DNA of 55,354 bases from Melioribacteraceae bacterium (lineage in GTDB: Bacteria > Bacteroidota > Ignavibacteria > Ignavibacteriales > Melioribacteraceae): assembly GCA_022181065.1 (NCBI GenBank), contig BQMY01000096.1:1-55354 (forward strand), in the 5' to 3' direction. The position numbers were made by a program, and so were the translations under genes. Positions 7,892-17,846 of the stretch are shown here, piece after piece; the stretch's first letter is position 1, and the number at the start of each line of letters is the position of its first letter. Below the pieces are notes generated by a model. It saw only the letters and a list, made by a program, of their open reading frames with translations, did no database searches and was not told the origin of the DNA.

Positions 7892-10109
7892 TCATTTTAT
7901 CCGGAATCGAATTGAAATACAATCCGGTAAGTTCTTCGAGGTTAAAAACAAATTTGTCATTTATCTTTAGTTCTGTTCCTGTTACAACTCCAATTTTAGT
8001 AAAAGGGGTAAATGTTTGTGACACAAATAGCTCGAACTCATCTATCTTCTCTGGAGCTACCGAAACAACAACTCTTGATTGTGTTTCAGAGAAAAATGTA
8101 AAATCTTCTCTGGTTTTTACCGGAATTGTTACTTCAGCGCCAATAAGATTTTTACCATCAGAAATACAGCTTTCAGCAAGAGAAGTGATAATACCACCTT
8201 CAGATACATCATGGGCTGATTTAACAAGTTTTTTACCAATCAGATCGAGTAGTGTATCCTGCAAATCTTTTTCGGTCTGCAGATCGAGGTGAGGTGAATT
8301 TCCTTCCACGAGATTGTGAGTAACTTTCATATATTCACTTCCGCCCATTTCTTCGTAATCTTCACCTAGAATATAAATCACATCCCCTTTATCCTTGAAA
8401 TTGGAGGTCATGATAGTATCTACATCATCTATCAATCCTACCATACCGATTACGGGAGTAGGATAAACTGCGGCATCGGGACTCTCATTGTAAAAACTCA
8501 CATTTCCGCCTGTAACCGGAGTATCGAAGAAACGGCAAGCTTCACCCATACCTTTGATTGCTTCCTTGAATAACCAGTAAACTTCAGGTTTATACGGGTT
8601 ACCAAAGTTAAGGCAGTTCGTAACACCCAACGGTTTCGCGCCGGAACAAACCACGTTTCTCGCTGATTCGGCAACTGCTATTTTTGTACCTTCTTTTGGA
8701 TTTAGATAAACATATCTGCCGTTACAATCGGTTTTCATCGCAATAGCTTTATCCATCTCTTTGATATAAACTACTGCCGAATCTGTTCCGGGTCCGACAA
8801 TAGTATTTGTCCTCACGGAAGTATCGTATTGTTCATAAACCCAGCGTTTGGAAGCGATATTTGGTGACGCAAAAACTGCTTTGAAAGCATCACTAATATT
8901 TTCGGGTTCGGATATTTTTGTAAAATCAAACTTATGTTTTTGCTCAAGGTAGGCAGGTTCTTTGGTATCCCTGATATAAACAGGGGCTCCGCCACCCAGT
9001 ACAAGATCGTAAGCGAGAATATTGACCTTGTCTTCACCTTCGTAGCTCATATCGAGGATGCCGTCATCGGTAACCACACCGATAGTAGCGCACTGCAAAT
9101 CCCATTTATCAAATATTTCTTTAACGCGGTTTTCTTTTCCTTTTTTCGCCACGACGAGCATACGTTCCTGACTTTCACTAAGGAGAATTTCATACGCCGT
9201 CATACCATCTTCGCGCAATGGAACCTTGGTGAGGTCGATTTTCATTCCGGCATCACCTTTTTCACTCATCTCGGAAGTTGAGCAGGAAATACCGGCTGCC
9301 CCCATATCCTGAATGCCAACAATGAGGTCTTCCTTGATAATTTCGAGGGTAGCTTCTAAAAGTAGTTTTTCAGTAAATGGGTCACCTACCTGAACAGAAG
9401 GTCGTTTTGCTTCCGATTTTTCAGAAATTTCTTCTGACGCAAATGTTGCTCCGTGGATACCATCACGACCGGTTGAAGAACCAACTATCATAACAGGATT
9501 ACCGACTCCAGCGGCTTTTGCCGATGCCGTTCTGTCTTTTTTTACAATACCGACAGCCATCGCGTTTACGAGTGGATTACCTTTGTATGATTCGTCAAAG
9601 AATACTTCACCCGCAACGGTTGGAACACCAAAGCAGTTACCGTAATCTCCTATTCCTTTCACCACGCCTTCAAAAAGGAAACGGGTACGGGCATCTTCAA
9701 GACTCCCGAAGCGTAAAGAGTTTAACGCTGCGATCGGGCGGGCACCCATTGTGAAAATATCACGAAGAATTCCGCCAACTCCTGTGGCGGCACCCTGGTA
9801 TGGCTCTACCGCAGACGGATGATTATGACTCTCTATTTTGAACGCAATCGCGTAATCGCCGCCAATATCTACAAGTCCGGCATTCTCCTCACCGGCACCA
9901 ACGAGAAGACGATTTCCATCACGGGGGAGTGTTTTAAGTAGCGCGATTGAGTTTTTATAGCTGCAATGTTCGCTCCACATAACGGAATAAACACCCAGTT
10001 CTGTAAAATTTGGCTCTCTTCCAAGTTTTTCGCAAATCCAGCCATATTCTTCTTCTGTCAGTCCATGTTCCAAAGCAAGTTGAAGATCAACTTTCGGTTC
10101 TCTCATCAT
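7878..10109 (-). CDS. purL: Phosphoribosylformylglycinamidine synthase subunit PurL
   Basis: A 743-residue ATP-dependent enzyme of purine synthesis (FGAR to FGAM). This length is that of the small, Gram-positive/archaeal-type PurL, which needs separate PurQ and PurS subunits, not seen in this window. Recognisable motifs are [51 protein letters not shown] and SAHDVSEGG. Two adjacent Met codons (MMREPK) compete as start, with little consequence. It overlaps the yihY-like gene downstream. It is cytosolic and essentially intact. Confidence 0.97.
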   Translation of the reverse strand: MMREPKVDLQLALEHGLTEEEYGWICEKLGREPNFTELGVYSVMWSEHCSYKNSIALLKTLPRDGNRLLVGAGEENAGLVDIGGDYAIAFKIESHNHPSAVEPYQGAATGVGGILRDIFTMGARPIAALNSLRFGSLEDARTRFLFEGVVKGIGDYGNCFGVPTVAGEVFFDESYKGNPLVNAMAVGIVKKDRTASAKAAGVGNPVMIVGSSTGRDGIHGATFASEEISEKSEAKRPSVQVGDPFTEKLLLEATLEIIKEDLIVGIQDMGAAGISCSTSEMSEKGDAGMKIDLTKVPLREDGMTAYEILLSESQERMLVVAKKGKENRVKEIFDKWDLQCATIGVVTDDGILDMSYEGEDKVNILAYDLVLGGGAPVYIRDTKEPAYLEQKHKFDFTKISEPENISDAFKAVFASPNIASKRWVYEQYDTSVRTNTIVGPGTDSAVVYIKEMDKAIAMKTDCNGRYVYLNPKEGTKIAVAESARNVVCSGAKPLGVTNCLNFGNPYKPEVYWLFKEAIKGMGEACRFFDTPVTGGNVSFYNESPDAAVYPTPVIGMVGLIDDVDTIMTSNFKDKGDVIYILGEDYEEMGGSEYMKVTHNLVEGNSPHLDLQTEKDLQDTLLDLIGKKLVKSAHDVSEGGIITSLAESCISDGKNLIGAEVTIPVKTREDFTFFSETQSRVVVSVAPEKIDEFELFVSQTFTPFTKIGVVTGTELKINDKFVFNLEELTGLYFNSIPDKMNVTL

Positions 10110-10375
10110 ACTTCCACATATATTAATAATTGGTACTAAATATAACGTTTTTTATGAAATGATTTAAATGGGAAATTCCTGTCCGGGAAAGTTAACGTCT
10201 AATCGAATCAATCCCCCAATAAAACGAATATGAATATATTGCATGTTATATATTTTAAGATTAATATATACGACAAATGCCTTATTGTACGGCTGTTATG
10301 CTTCATCTAACTTTAAGCTATAAATCCGTCCTCGAACTTTTCTCCGGAATTACTAAAAACTATATCGGAGTTCGT

Positions 10376-11458
10376 ATGAAAAAATTGGTTATCATTGTAC
10401 TGTTTATCTCTTTTAACAGTTTTGCGCAAATTACTGTTACTCAGCAAGATTTAGAATCGAACTATACTAACACAGTTGTAACAGAACACAGCTCGCAAGA
10501 TTTAATTACAGCATCGGTAAATTTGGGTTCAGCATCTGCATCCCCGCAGGTTTTCGATTTCACAAACCTTTTCAGTTTAGCCCCTATGGATACTACTTAC
10601 GCACTTCACCAGAATGTAAACGGGCAACCCGGTTCTTCAAGTTTTCCGTTTGCGACCAGGCTATCGCAGCAGGATTATGATTATATCCAGTTCGAAATGC
10701 ATGTTTATGTTTACTACAATATTACTGAAGACGGTATGTGCATTGAAGGTATGGTCACCAATCAGATAGTCCCCGGGGTTATGGACACTTTATATATTCA
10801 GGAAATTAATCCTTATTTTTTGACATACCCGGTACCTCTTACTTTAGGCACAATTCGGACTCATATTGATACCATGATGCAGGTAAATGGGGTTGATTAC
10901 GCAATTGAAGAACATAGCTGGGAATGCGATGGGTTTGGTGAATTAAAACTGGATGGCGGCAATACTTATCAGGCACTTCGGGTAATTCGAACTGAATTAC
11001 AGAGGGATTACGAAGGAGGTGTACTTACTGAGATGGAGACGGATAAAGAAATTCAGTTTTGGACTAAAGAGGGAATTCTTGTTTCTTTTGATGTCGATAC
11101 AACTTACAACGACGGATCAACAATACCCCTCTCCGCTGATATATCATATCCCGATGGAACTACCAATGTAGAAAATGAAGAAGAACTACTTCCCGAGACT
11201 ATGGTTCTTGAACAAAACTATCCAAATCCATTCAATCCTGAAACAAATATCAGATATTACTTACCGGAAACAGCTCATGTAAGTCTGACTGTTTATAATG
11301 TAACCGGCGAACTAATTGCGGAGCTGGTAAATCGTGAAGTAAGCTCCGGCTACCACACGGCTCAATTTAACAGCGAAGGGTTGTCATCCGGGGTCTATTT
11401 TTACAAATTGGATGCCGGTGGTAAAACTCTCATCAACAAAATGCTGCTTCTGAAATAG
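10376..11458 (+). CDS. Secreted protein with T9SS type A sorting domain
   Basis: A 360-residue secreted protein. The frame is open from 10277, but the ATG at 10376 is preferred because GGAG lies just upstream and a signal peptide follows directly (MKKLVIIVLFISFNSFA, then Q). The middle part (about 20-270) matches no family I recognise. The last 80 or so residues are a type IX sorting domain: QNYPNPFNPETNI, a VSLTVYNVTGE strand, SGYHTAQFN and SGVYFYKLDAGG, ending in KMLLLK. It should cross the outer membrane by T9SS and stay attached to the surface or be released. Confidence 0.9.
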   Translation: MKKLVIIVLFISFNSFAQITVTQQDLESNYTNTVVTEHSSQDLITASVNLGSASASPQVFDFTNLFSLAPMDTTYALHQNVNGQPGSSSFPFATRLSQQDYDYIQFEMHVYVYYNITEDGMCIEGMVTNQIVPGVMDTLYIQEINPYFLTYPVPLTLGTIRTHIDTMMQVNGVDYAIEEHSWECDGFGELKLDGGNTYQALRVIRTELQRDYEGGVLTEMETDKEIQFWTKEGILVSFDVDTTYNDGSTIPLSADISYPDGTTNVENEEELLPETMVLEQNYPNPFNPETNIRYYLPETAHVSLTVYNVTGELIAELVNREVSSGYHTAQFNSEGLSSGVYFYKLDAGGKTLINKMLLLK

Positions 11459-11511
11459 CAACTGACAGATTTTTGTTATATACAAGTTTTTGGTTAATAG
11501 TTTAGACAATT

Positions 11512-11550
11512 GGAGACGGTTAATCCTTAAGCCGGATGCCGTCTTTCTTT
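11512..11550 (+). terminator. Possible terminator after the T9SS gene
   Basis: GGAGACGG and GCCGTCT can pair over a six-base core with a long loop (about 19 bases), followed by TTCTTTAATT. The loop length makes this a weak candidate. Confidence 0.35.
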
Positions 11551-11621
11551 AATTATTTCCCGACGTAAAACCTTATCAGGGAAGAGTTAGCCAGTATTGG
11601 GTTAAGCCGATGTCGTAAAAA

Positions 11622-11640
11622 AAGCCGCTTTTACGTGGCT
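11622..11640. repeat. Left 19-bp direct duplication flanking repeat copy B
   Basis: AAGCCGCTTTTACGTGGCT recurs at 11860-11878 with a single change (T to C), in the same orientation. The two copies enclose 219 bases that contain dispersed repeat copy B. Confidence 0.75.
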
Positions 11641-11668
11641 CAGACCGTTGACAAAGTCGTTTCGTTTT

Positions 11669-11851
11669 AAAGTCCTCCTTCGAAGGAGGTGGTTTCCAAC
11701 GAATGTCGGAAGACGGAGGATGATTTATTGCATTTTTTGTGACTTTTGGTCATCCCCCATCACAAAATCCGCCGATGGCGGAGTGATTTCCCCCTTCAAA
11801 CCTGTGCGCCTCAGGCGTAAGGGGGACGTGAAAATCAACAACTAGGTTTTA
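11669..11851 (+). repeat. Dispersed intergenic repeat, copy B
   Basis: About 183 bases matching copies A and C. Blocks in order: AAAGTCCTCC with its complement GAAGGAGG (hairpin), ACGAATGTCGGAAGACGG, GGATGATTTATTGCA, TTGTGACTTTTGGTCATCC, ATCACAAAATCCGCC, CCCCCTTCAAACCTGTGCGC with a complementary AGGCGTAAGGGGG, and ACTAGGTTTT. The 467-base gap 11459-11925 holds this element, its flanking duplication and terminators, and no gene. Confidence 0.8.
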
Positions 11852-11859
11852 AACAAGAT

Positions 11860-11878
11860 AAGCCGCTTTTACGCGGCT
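11860..11878 (-). terminator. Right 19-bp duplication; also a terminator-like hairpin for the RsbW-STAS operon
   Basis: AGCCGC, TTTTAC, GCGGCT forms a perfect six-pair stem about 50 bases downstream of the STAS stop. On the minus strand it is followed by TTATCTTGTTT, a poor but T-rich tail. It is the intact partner of 11622-11640, whose stem has one mismatch. Confidence 0.5.
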
Positions 11879-11925
11879 AAAAATCGTGATCTGTTGTAAT
11901 TACGATTGCAGTATAATTTGAAATA

Positions 11926-12240
11926 TCAGCAGTGATCTTCAATAGTAAATAAAGGTGTGAAACCCGCAATTTCAAATACTTCCCTGATATGACTTTTCAT
12001 TCCGCAAATTTTAATTATCCCCGATTTAACTTTTAATTTTTTTGCGGCAACAAGTAGTACCCTCAATCCGGATGAACTGATATATTCAAGTTCGTCAAAA
12101 TTGATAAGCATGTTGGTTACTCCATTATCCTCAATAGCTTCCAGTACCTTCTCTTCCAGATCGTTTGAAGTAGATGCATCAAGTCGCCCTACAATTTTAA
12201 TTACAAAGAAGTCATCCTTGTTTTCAGTTAAAATTTCCAT
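11926..12240 (-). CDS. STAS domain anti-sigma factor antagonist
   Basis: A 104-residue single STAS domain. The signature LEYISSSGLRVLLVAAKKLK has a serine cluster (55-57) where SpoIIAA/RsbV proteins are phosphorylated by their partner kinase. In the known system the unphosphorylated form binds the RsbW-like kinase and releases its target. The gene lies eight bases after the ATP-binding partner gene, so a partner-switch pair is likely. No RsbU-type phosphatase or dedicated sigma-B gene is in the window. Confidence 0.9.
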   Translation of the reverse strand: MEILTENKDDFFVIKIVGRLDASTSNDLEEKVLEAIEDNGVTNMLINFDELEYISSSGLRVLLVAAKKLKVKSGIIKICGMKSHIREVFEIAGFTPLFTIEDHC

Positions 12241-12248
12241 AAAACCTC

Positions 12249-12653
12249 TTAATTAATATTCTTTCCTAATTTAACAATATTTAAATTCTCCGTCCGTTCG
12301 TATGACCACTCATCCATTTTTTGTTTGACGAAATATATTCCAAGTCCCCCAATAGGTTTTTCCTCAACCGCTAGAGTTAAATCGGGATCAGGTTTACTAA
12401 AGGGGTCAAACATAACACCATCATCTATGAGTTCAATGACAATTTTGTTTGCTTCAAGTATCATATCCAATGAGATAACATGATCATTGTCATCATTAAA
12501 GCCATAATTGATCGTGTTGGTTACCAGTTCATCGAGAGAAAGATTAATCTCAAATATAACACCCGGACTGATATCATATTTTTCACCAAACTTCTCCAAA
12601 AAAAGTGCAAGATTATCCAGTTCTTCCAGATTATTTGATATTTTCAGATTCAA
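12249..12653 (-). CDS. RsbW-like ATP-binding protein (anti-sigma regulatory kinase)
   Basis: A 134-residue HATPase_c_2 protein of the RsbW/SpoIIAB type. The N box is LSLDELVTNTINYGF, the G1 region is IELIDDGVMFDPF and the G2 region is GGLGIYFVKQKMDEWSY. It would phosphorylate the adjacent STAS protein. The start is TTG at 12653; no ATG lies near the conserved N terminus. It could control a sigma factor or another target such as a surface or biofilm effector; the sequence does not say which. Confidence 0.88.
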   Translation of the reverse strand: MNLKISNNLEELDNLALFLEKFGEKYDISPGVIFEINLSLDELVTNTINYGFNDDNDHVISLDMILEANKIVIELIDDGVMFDPFSKPDPDLTLAVEEKPIGGLGIYFVKQKMDEWSYERTENLNIVKLGKNIN

Positions 12654-12788
12654 TTAATGGCTTCGTTTTTAATTGGTCAGTTTATAACTTATCTTTTAAT
12701 ATAAAAATAGCACGGGTAAATGGAAACAAATATCTTGCATTAGTAAAAAAATATTACAATTTATCTTTTTAACGAAATTGGTGGTGTT

Positions 12789-13931
12789 TTGTTTGAACAT
12801 AGTTTAATCAGCGAAAATAATTCATGGATGCTTCTCGCATTACTCTTTCTTTCGGCGGCTTTCGGGTTTTGGGCTGAAAAAACCAAATGGGGTTCGAAGT
12901 TATCAGCTATGGTGGTTGCGCTCCTGGCAACCTTTGTCCTCTCCAATCTTTCAATTATTCCATCTTCCGCACCGGTGTATGATATGGTTTGGAGTTACAT
13001 AGTTCCATTAGCGATACCGCTTCTACTTTTTAGCGCAAACCTGAAAAAGATTTTGAGAGATGCGGGAAGAACACTTATCGCTTTTGTTTTCGGCGGAATT
13101 GGAACACTAATTGGTACGTTTGTTTCATTCAATCTTGTACCACTGGGTGAAGAGGGATGGAAACTTGCCGGAATATTCGCCTCTACATATATAGGCGGGT
13201 CAATGAATTACGTTGCCGCCGCTGAAGCCGTACAGATGAAGTCCGCTGATTTATTAGCAGCCGGTATTGCCGCTGATAACCTGGTTATGGCCGCATATTT
13301 TCTTGTTTTGCTTTCACTCCCTTCTATCGGGTTTTTCAGAAAGTTCTTTAAGAATGAGCATGAAGAACAAGCAGCAAAACAGGATGCAGTATCAACAAAT
13401 GATAGTGCAGATAAAATATCTCTTGAAGGAATGGCATATTCATTGGCAGTATCATTTGCGATATGTGCGATCGGCTTTTCTCTTGAAGGTGTGATTGGAT
13501 TAAAAGGTTCTGCAATATTGATTATTACAGCCATAGTTGTGACTCTGGCAACTCTATTTCCTGATTTAATGGGTAAACTTAAAAGCGCGTCGATAATTGG
13601 TACAATGCTGATGCAGGTATTTTTTGCGGCAATAGGCGCAAGCGCGAATATTGCTATCGTGCTTGAATACGGACCTGTACTCTTTTTGTTCGCGGCGATC
13701 ATTCTTACTATTCACCTCTTATTTTTGCTTACTGCCGGCAAGATTTTGAAAATTGATTTGGCTGAATTAATTATCGCTTCCAACGCTAATATGGGTGGGC
13801 CTACTACTGCTGCTGCTATGGCTGTGGCAAGAAGGTGGAATGAACTTGTTATACCGGCGATTTTATGCGGTACCCTCGGGTATGCTGTTGCTACTTTTAT
13901 CGGTGTAGGATTTTCTTACTTGTTGAAATAA
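12789..13931 (+). CDS. DUF819 family membrane protein
   Basis: A 380-residue protein of about ten helices. It matches DUF819 (YjcL-like): LLLFSANLKKILRDAGRTLIAFVFGGIGTLIG, STYIGGSMNYVAAAEAV, AADNLVMAAYF, and ASNANMGGPTTAAAMAVARRW near the C terminus. The family is thought to be a transporter, substrate unknown. The start is TTG at 12789 preceded by GGTGG; the first ATG (12828) would remove part of the first helix. A hydrophilic loop around residues 195-215 separates the two halves. Confidence 0.88.
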   Translation: MFEHSLISENNSWMLLALLFLSAAFGFWAEKTKWGSKLSAMVVALLATFVLSNLSIIPSSAPVYDMVWSYIVPLAIPLLLFSANLKKILRDAGRTLIAFVFGGIGTLIGTFVSFNLVPLGEEGWKLAGIFASTYIGGSMNYVAAAEAVQMKSADLLAAGIAADNLVMAAYFLVLLSLPSIGFFRKFFKNEHEEQAAKQDAVSTNDSADKISLEGMAYSLAVSFAICAIGFSLEGVIGLKGSAILIITAIVVTLATLFPDLMGKLKSASIIGTMLMQVFFAAIGASANIAIVLEYGPVLFLFAAIILTIHLLFLLTAGKILKIDLAELIIASNANMGGPTTAAAMAVARRWNELVIPAILCGTLGYAVATFIGVGFSYLLK

Positions 13932-13934
13932 AAC

Positions 13935-14498
13935 TTAATCATGAATAAGGAGATTAAGCTGAACTTCGTTTTCGGCTTTAATTTCCTTTATTATATCGTT
14001 TATAAATTTGGTTTCGTTTTCAATGATCTGCTTGGGATATTTGAAGAAAGATTTATAGTAATTTTTTAATTCTTTTATTTCTCCGGGAACTTCCCTGAGT
14101 GATTCAAATCGTTCCAGCAGATTATTTTTCCTGAGTGTTAACAACTCAATCATTTCAGATTTATCAATATATTCCGAAAAACCTAGCGCAACCCTGAATT
14201 CATCCGAATACTCAATAGTTTCAGTGATGAATAATCTGATATTTTCTTTAAGAATATCTGTCCCTTCTTTACTGATCTGGTAACGTGTCAGTTTTGTCGA
14301 TCCCGATTTAACGATATTGATCAAACCCGCTTTCTTCAAGGCTTCTGCGGTAATATAGACGGAAGGATATCCTCTGCCCGAAAGCCGCTCAACCGTCGCG
14401 GAATATTCCCGCAAAAGTGTTGAGAGTGAACTTTCTCCTCTTCGTAAAAGAGTCCCCAGAAAAAATAATTCGGTAACAGATAATAATACTTTGCTCAT
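13935..14498 (-). CDS. PadR-like winged-helix transcriptional regulator
   Basis: A 187-residue protein. The N-terminal winged helix (about 1-85) has the PadR pattern: LSVTELFFLGTLL, a recognition helix around YPSVYITAEALKKAGLI, then a wing with TKLTRYQISKEG. The C-terminal half is helical and charged, as in PadR proteins that dimerise through it. It lies 29 bases downstream of an MFS exporter gene on the same strand, which makes that transporter its likely target. The inducer is unknown. Confidence 0.82.
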   Translation of the reverse strand: MSKVLLSVTELFFLGTLLRRGESSLSTLLREYSATVERLSGRGYPSVYITAEALKKAGLINIVKSGSTKLTRYQISKEGTDILKENIRLFITETIEYSDEFRVALGFSEYIDKSEMIELLTLRKNNLLERFESLREVPGEIKELKNYYKSFFKYPKQIIENETKFINDIIKEIKAENEVQLNLLIHD

Positions 14499-14527
14499 AT
14501 TTCAATTCTGATAATGATATTTACAAG

Positions 14528-15700
14528 TTACTTATTTTTTCTGACTTGTAAAATAACCATGACCAAAATTGAGATTATAAAGGAAGAAATGGCAAAATAT
14601 AAAAATCCTGCTTGTGTACCGGTAGATCGAAACACCGGATCGGAAAGTACGGTAGACAAAAATTGTCCGATAAAAAATGCGCTGCTTAGTCCGCCAAGAA
14701 GACTTGTTCTTCTTGCAGGTGAAGCATTATCAATGAAAAACAGATTGGAATTTGGAATAAGCAATCCTAGACCATAACCTGATATTATCAAACCGAAGAT
14801 AAGAATCACAATTGTAGGGGCTAAGGTTATCACTATAAAACCGATACCCATTAGAAAAAAGGAAGAGAAAAATATTTGAAAAAATCCGAATCGCGCTTTA
14901 ATATTTTTATAGAACCAGGAAATTGTCGCTCCCGAGACACTCATTATCGCTATTGCTATGCCAGTGGTTGACGCGCTTTCCCCCAGTTCATTTACAATGA
15001 GAAATGGAAGGTGGACCGGTATGAGATAAAAAAGTACCATCCCTAAAAAACCGAGGATGTAGATATACCCAACCACGTAATTTGAGAGTTTTTTTACCTT
15101 GCCACCGGAATCTTTGGGGGATTCTTCTGATGAAATATCAGGCTCATATAAATATTTGAGAGCCGGAACAAAAAATAGCAGGGGAAAGAGATACATCGCA
15201 AAAGGATATCGCCATGACAAATCAGCGAGAAAACCGGCAAATGAGATGAAAACAATTCCGCCAATCGAAACAAAACTTCCTTGTATGCTGATAAATTTAC
15301 TTCTTTGCGCACCCGAAAAATAATCACCGATCAGGGTTGTGGTAATAGTAAGGATCACCGCGACAGATAACCCGAAAAACATTCTTCCGGCAAGAATTGC
15401 ATAAAGTGTATCTACATATAATCCGATTGAGCCCGAGATCGCGTATAAAATATAAGCCGATAGAAGCAATCTGATTTTACCAGTCCTGCGGGAGAGCGCA
15501 CCCACAAAAGGCGCGGTGAACGTTATAACAAACGCGGGAGTAGTGAGAACTATTTTTGTAAGAAACTCTGAGTTTGGAGTTGAGTGAAAGTAATTACTTA
15601 TGGCAGGAAGTGACGGTGCTATTATAGCTCCCGACATCATGGTCAGCATGCTTGAGAGGAGAAGTAATACACCAATAACAGATTTTTCTCTATCTAGCAC
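14528..15700 (-). CDS. Major facilitator superfamily (MFS) exporter
   Basis: A 390-residue protein with 12 helices. The loop between helices 2 and 3 reads GALSRRTGKIRLLL, a form of MFS motif A, and GRMFFGLSVAVILTITTTLIGDYF carries motif B/C features of drug exporters. A central charged loop (about 185-200) joins the halves. The start is GTG at 15700. It shares a transcript with the downstream PadR-like gene, which suggests regulated efflux of a toxic compound. Confidence 0.88.
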   Translation of the reverse strand: MLDREKSVIGVLLLLSSMLTMMSGAIIAPSLPAISNYFHSTPNSEFLTKIVLTTPAFVITFTAPFVGALSRRTGKIRLLLSAYILYAISGSIGLYVDTLYAILAGRMFFGLSVAVILTITTTLIGDYFSGAQRSKFISIQGSFVSIGGIVFISFAGFLADLSWRYPFAMYLFPLLFFVPALKYLYEPDISSEESPKDSGGKVKKLSNYVVGYIYILGFLGMVLFYLIPVHLPFLIVNELGESASTTGIAIAIMSVSGATISWFYKNIKARFGFFQIFFSSFFLMGIGFIVITLAPTIVILIFGLIISGYGLGLLIPNSNLFFIDNASPARRTSLLGGLSSAFFIGQFLSTVLSDPVFRSTGTQAGFLYFAISSFIISILVMVILQVRKNK

Positions 15701-15949
15701 TTTTATTCAGCACAAATTAAACAATTTGAAAATTTCTGTGTATCAAGATTAATTGTTCTATGATGTTGATTTTCGTTTATGTGTAGATTATTGACCATGT
15801 TTTAGAACTGTAAATTATTAAAAATTAAATCATTCAGTATTTTATCCTAATCAACGGTGGTTGGCACATAAGTTGAAATTATTTAATCAACGGTAAAGAT
15901 TTTTTCGCACAGGGAAAGAATTCCAACGACAACACAAAACACAACTCCG

Positions 15950-15978
15950 GAAGACGCGGACTCAATATCCGCGTCTTC
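15950..15978 (-). terminator. Strong hairpin downstream of the SpmAB fusion gene
   Basis: GAAGACGCGGA pairs perfectly with TCCGCGTCTTC (11 pairs) over a seven-base loop. It begins about 10 bases after the stop of the gene at 15989-17581. The T-tract on that strand is weak (GTTGTGTTTTG), so it may work as a terminator or as an mRNA 3' end stabiliser. The remainder of 15701-15949 shows nothing recognisable. Confidence 0.6.
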
Positions 15979-15988
15979 TCATAAACTC

Positions 15989-17581
15989 CTAACCAAACAA
16001 TAATCTTACAATAAATAAACCTGCGAGGATACCGGCAATATCTGATATCAATCCAGCCGGAAGCGCATGTCTTGTATTTTTAATTTTTACCGCCCCAAAA
16101 TAGACTGCCAGCACATAAAAAGTAGTCTCAGTTGAGCCGAAAAATGTCGATACTAATATACCAATGAAAGAATCGGGACCGTGAACAGATATTATTTCCG
16201 CCATTATACCGAGAGAACCGCTTCCTGAAAGGGGACGCATAAGTGCCATTGGGAGAGCTTCTGCGGGCATACCAACAAAATCTGTGACAGGATGCAGCAC
16301 CCATACAAGCCAGTCCATCGCTCCACCTGTTCGGAAAATTCCGATGGCAACCAAAATTGCCACAAGATAAGGTATAATGGTAACTGCTATCTCAAATCCT
16401 TCCTTCGCGCCTTCAACAAATGTTTCATAAATTTTCACGCGTTTTAACATCCCGAGCGTTACAAAAAGTAGTATCAGCGCTGGAATGGCAACAACAGAAA
16501 TTACTTCAATAACAGTTTTTAGGGTATCAACATTAATATTCGGTAAAAAACCAGCCACAAAACCAAATGCCCCTGTGGAAACTCCAAGAATTACGAGAGC
16601 AGCGGCAAGAGTACTGTAAATAAAAAATTTGAGATGTCCGGTTACCCAACTTTTTACATCGATCATGCTAAAAGGGAATTTCTCCAGCAGCTTTGCGGTG
16701 GTTATACCAACAACTGTGGCTGCAAAGGAGCCGAACATTGTTGTGCCGATAATAATAGCGGGGTCTGAACTTCCCGAGGCAGCTCTCAGAGCAATTGCTG
16801 TTGTTGGCATCAACGCGAAACTTGCCGTGTTGATTACAAGAAAAGTACACATCGCGTTTGTAGCTGTTCCTTTTTCCGGATTGAGTTTGTCAAGTTCCTC
16901 CATAGCTTTGATACCAAAAGGTGTTGCCGCGTTACCAAGTCCTAGAAAAGTTGCCGATATATTCATAATAATAGCGCCTATTGCGGGGTGATCAGGGGGT
17001 ATTTCAGGAAAGAGAAAACGTGTGATTGGTCTGGCTCCTCGTGCTATAATGCTTATAATGCCGGCTTCCTCGGCAATTTTCATAATACCAAGCCACATTG
17101 CCATAATACCTATGAGTCCGAGGGCGATTTCAACACTGATACCCGCGTAATCGAGTGCGGCGTTAGTTACATCCTTGAGTTTGAGAAAGCCTGTTTCCTC
17201 GTTGATAAAAGTAATTGAGTTTCCCGTTTGACTTACCACAGTTGCGGAAATATCATTTTCTTCACCGGTCGCGCCTGCTATTTGTCGCCAAACTTCAGGA
17301 AAAGTATCATCTATCCGGAAGTATAAAGTTTGTTTTGATTCACCTTTATTGAGGGTCGCGACAAAATGTAAAGGTTCGTCAAGTGATTCGCCGTAAGTAC
17401 GATAATACTGATCGCTGGAAATGGTTACGTTAAGCTGATTGGTACTTCCTTCAACAGTTGACCAGGTTGCGACAACCGATTCACCATTGTGGAATTTGTT
17501 TGAAAATTTGTCACTAACATCACTTGAAACAGCGGCAAGTAATCCGAGAGCAATAAGAGTAAGCCAGATATAATTGAGCAT
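15989..17581 (-). CDS. SpmA-SpmB fusion, nucleoside-recognition (Gate) domain membrane protein
   Basis: A 530-residue inner-membrane protein. A first helix (1-20) is followed by an extracytoplasmic segment (about 22-130), then two Gate domains. The SpmA-like half contains ARGARPITRFLFPEIP, AIIMNISATFLGLGNAATPFG and CTFLVINTASFALMPTT. The SpmB-like half contains TIIPYLVAILVAIGIFR, PLSGSGSLGIMAE and FFGSTETTFYVLAVYFGAV. Bacillus has these as two sporulation genes, but the fusion is common in non-sporulating Bacteroidota. Its role is probably transport across the inner membrane; the substrate is unknown. Confidence 0.9.
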   Translation of the reverse strand: MLNYIWLTLIALGLLAAVSSDVSDKFSNKFHNGESVVATWSTVEGSTNQLNVTISSDQYYRTYGESLDEPLHFVATLNKGESKQTLYFRIDDTFPEVWRQIAGATGEENDISATVVSQTGNSITFINEETGFLKLKDVTNAALDYAGISVEIALGLIGIMAMWLGIMKIAEEAGIISIIARGARPITRFLFPEIPPDHPAIGAIIMNISATFLGLGNAATPFGIKAMEELDKLNPEKGTATNAMCTFLVINTASFALMPTTAIALRAASGSSDPAIIIGTTMFGSFAATVVGITTAKLLEKFPFSMIDVKSWVTGHLKFFIYSTLAAALVILGVSTGAFGFVAGFLPNINVDTLKTVIEVISVVAIPALILLFVTLGMLKRVKIYETFVEGAKEGFEIAVTIIPYLVAILVAIGIFRTGGAMDWLVWVLHPVTDFVGMPAEALPMALMRPLSGSGSLGIMAEIISVHGPDSFIGILVSTFFGSTETTFYVLAVYFGAVKIKNTRHALPAGLISDIAGILAGLFIVRLLFG

Positions 17582-17846
17582 ATCAAAGTCCTGTAGGAGG
17601 AAAATATTTACATTTTAACGGTCTTTAAGTGTAAGCAAAAATATGAATAAAATTAACCAAATTTTTCCATACCGGTTTTCTTTTCTCTTTCCGCTTTTTT
17701 TGTTATAATTTAATGAATATAAAATATAAGTGTTAAAAAATAACCTTATATTAGGATGATAAAAACTTTTTTATTCAATTTTAAAGGTTTAATCCGTAAA
17801 TTTGCAAATTAATTATTGAAAATTATCTATTAATATGGAGTTATAC

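Noticed and set aside
10110-10375. Purine riboswitch upstream of purL
   Set aside because: No purine aptamer core or adjacent terminator was visible; only an AT-rich divergent promoter region.
11648-11845. Open frame of 65 codons within repeat copy B
   Set aside because: It lies within a dispersed repeat, and is disrupted in copies A and C.
12781-12788. GTGGTG as start codons of the DUF819 gene
   Set aside because: They are in a different frame; they more likely act as part of a GGTGG ribosome site before the TTG start.
17582-17846. Possible riboswitch before the aldolase gene
   Set aside because: The region is AT-rich with no conserved aptamer motif that I could recognise.
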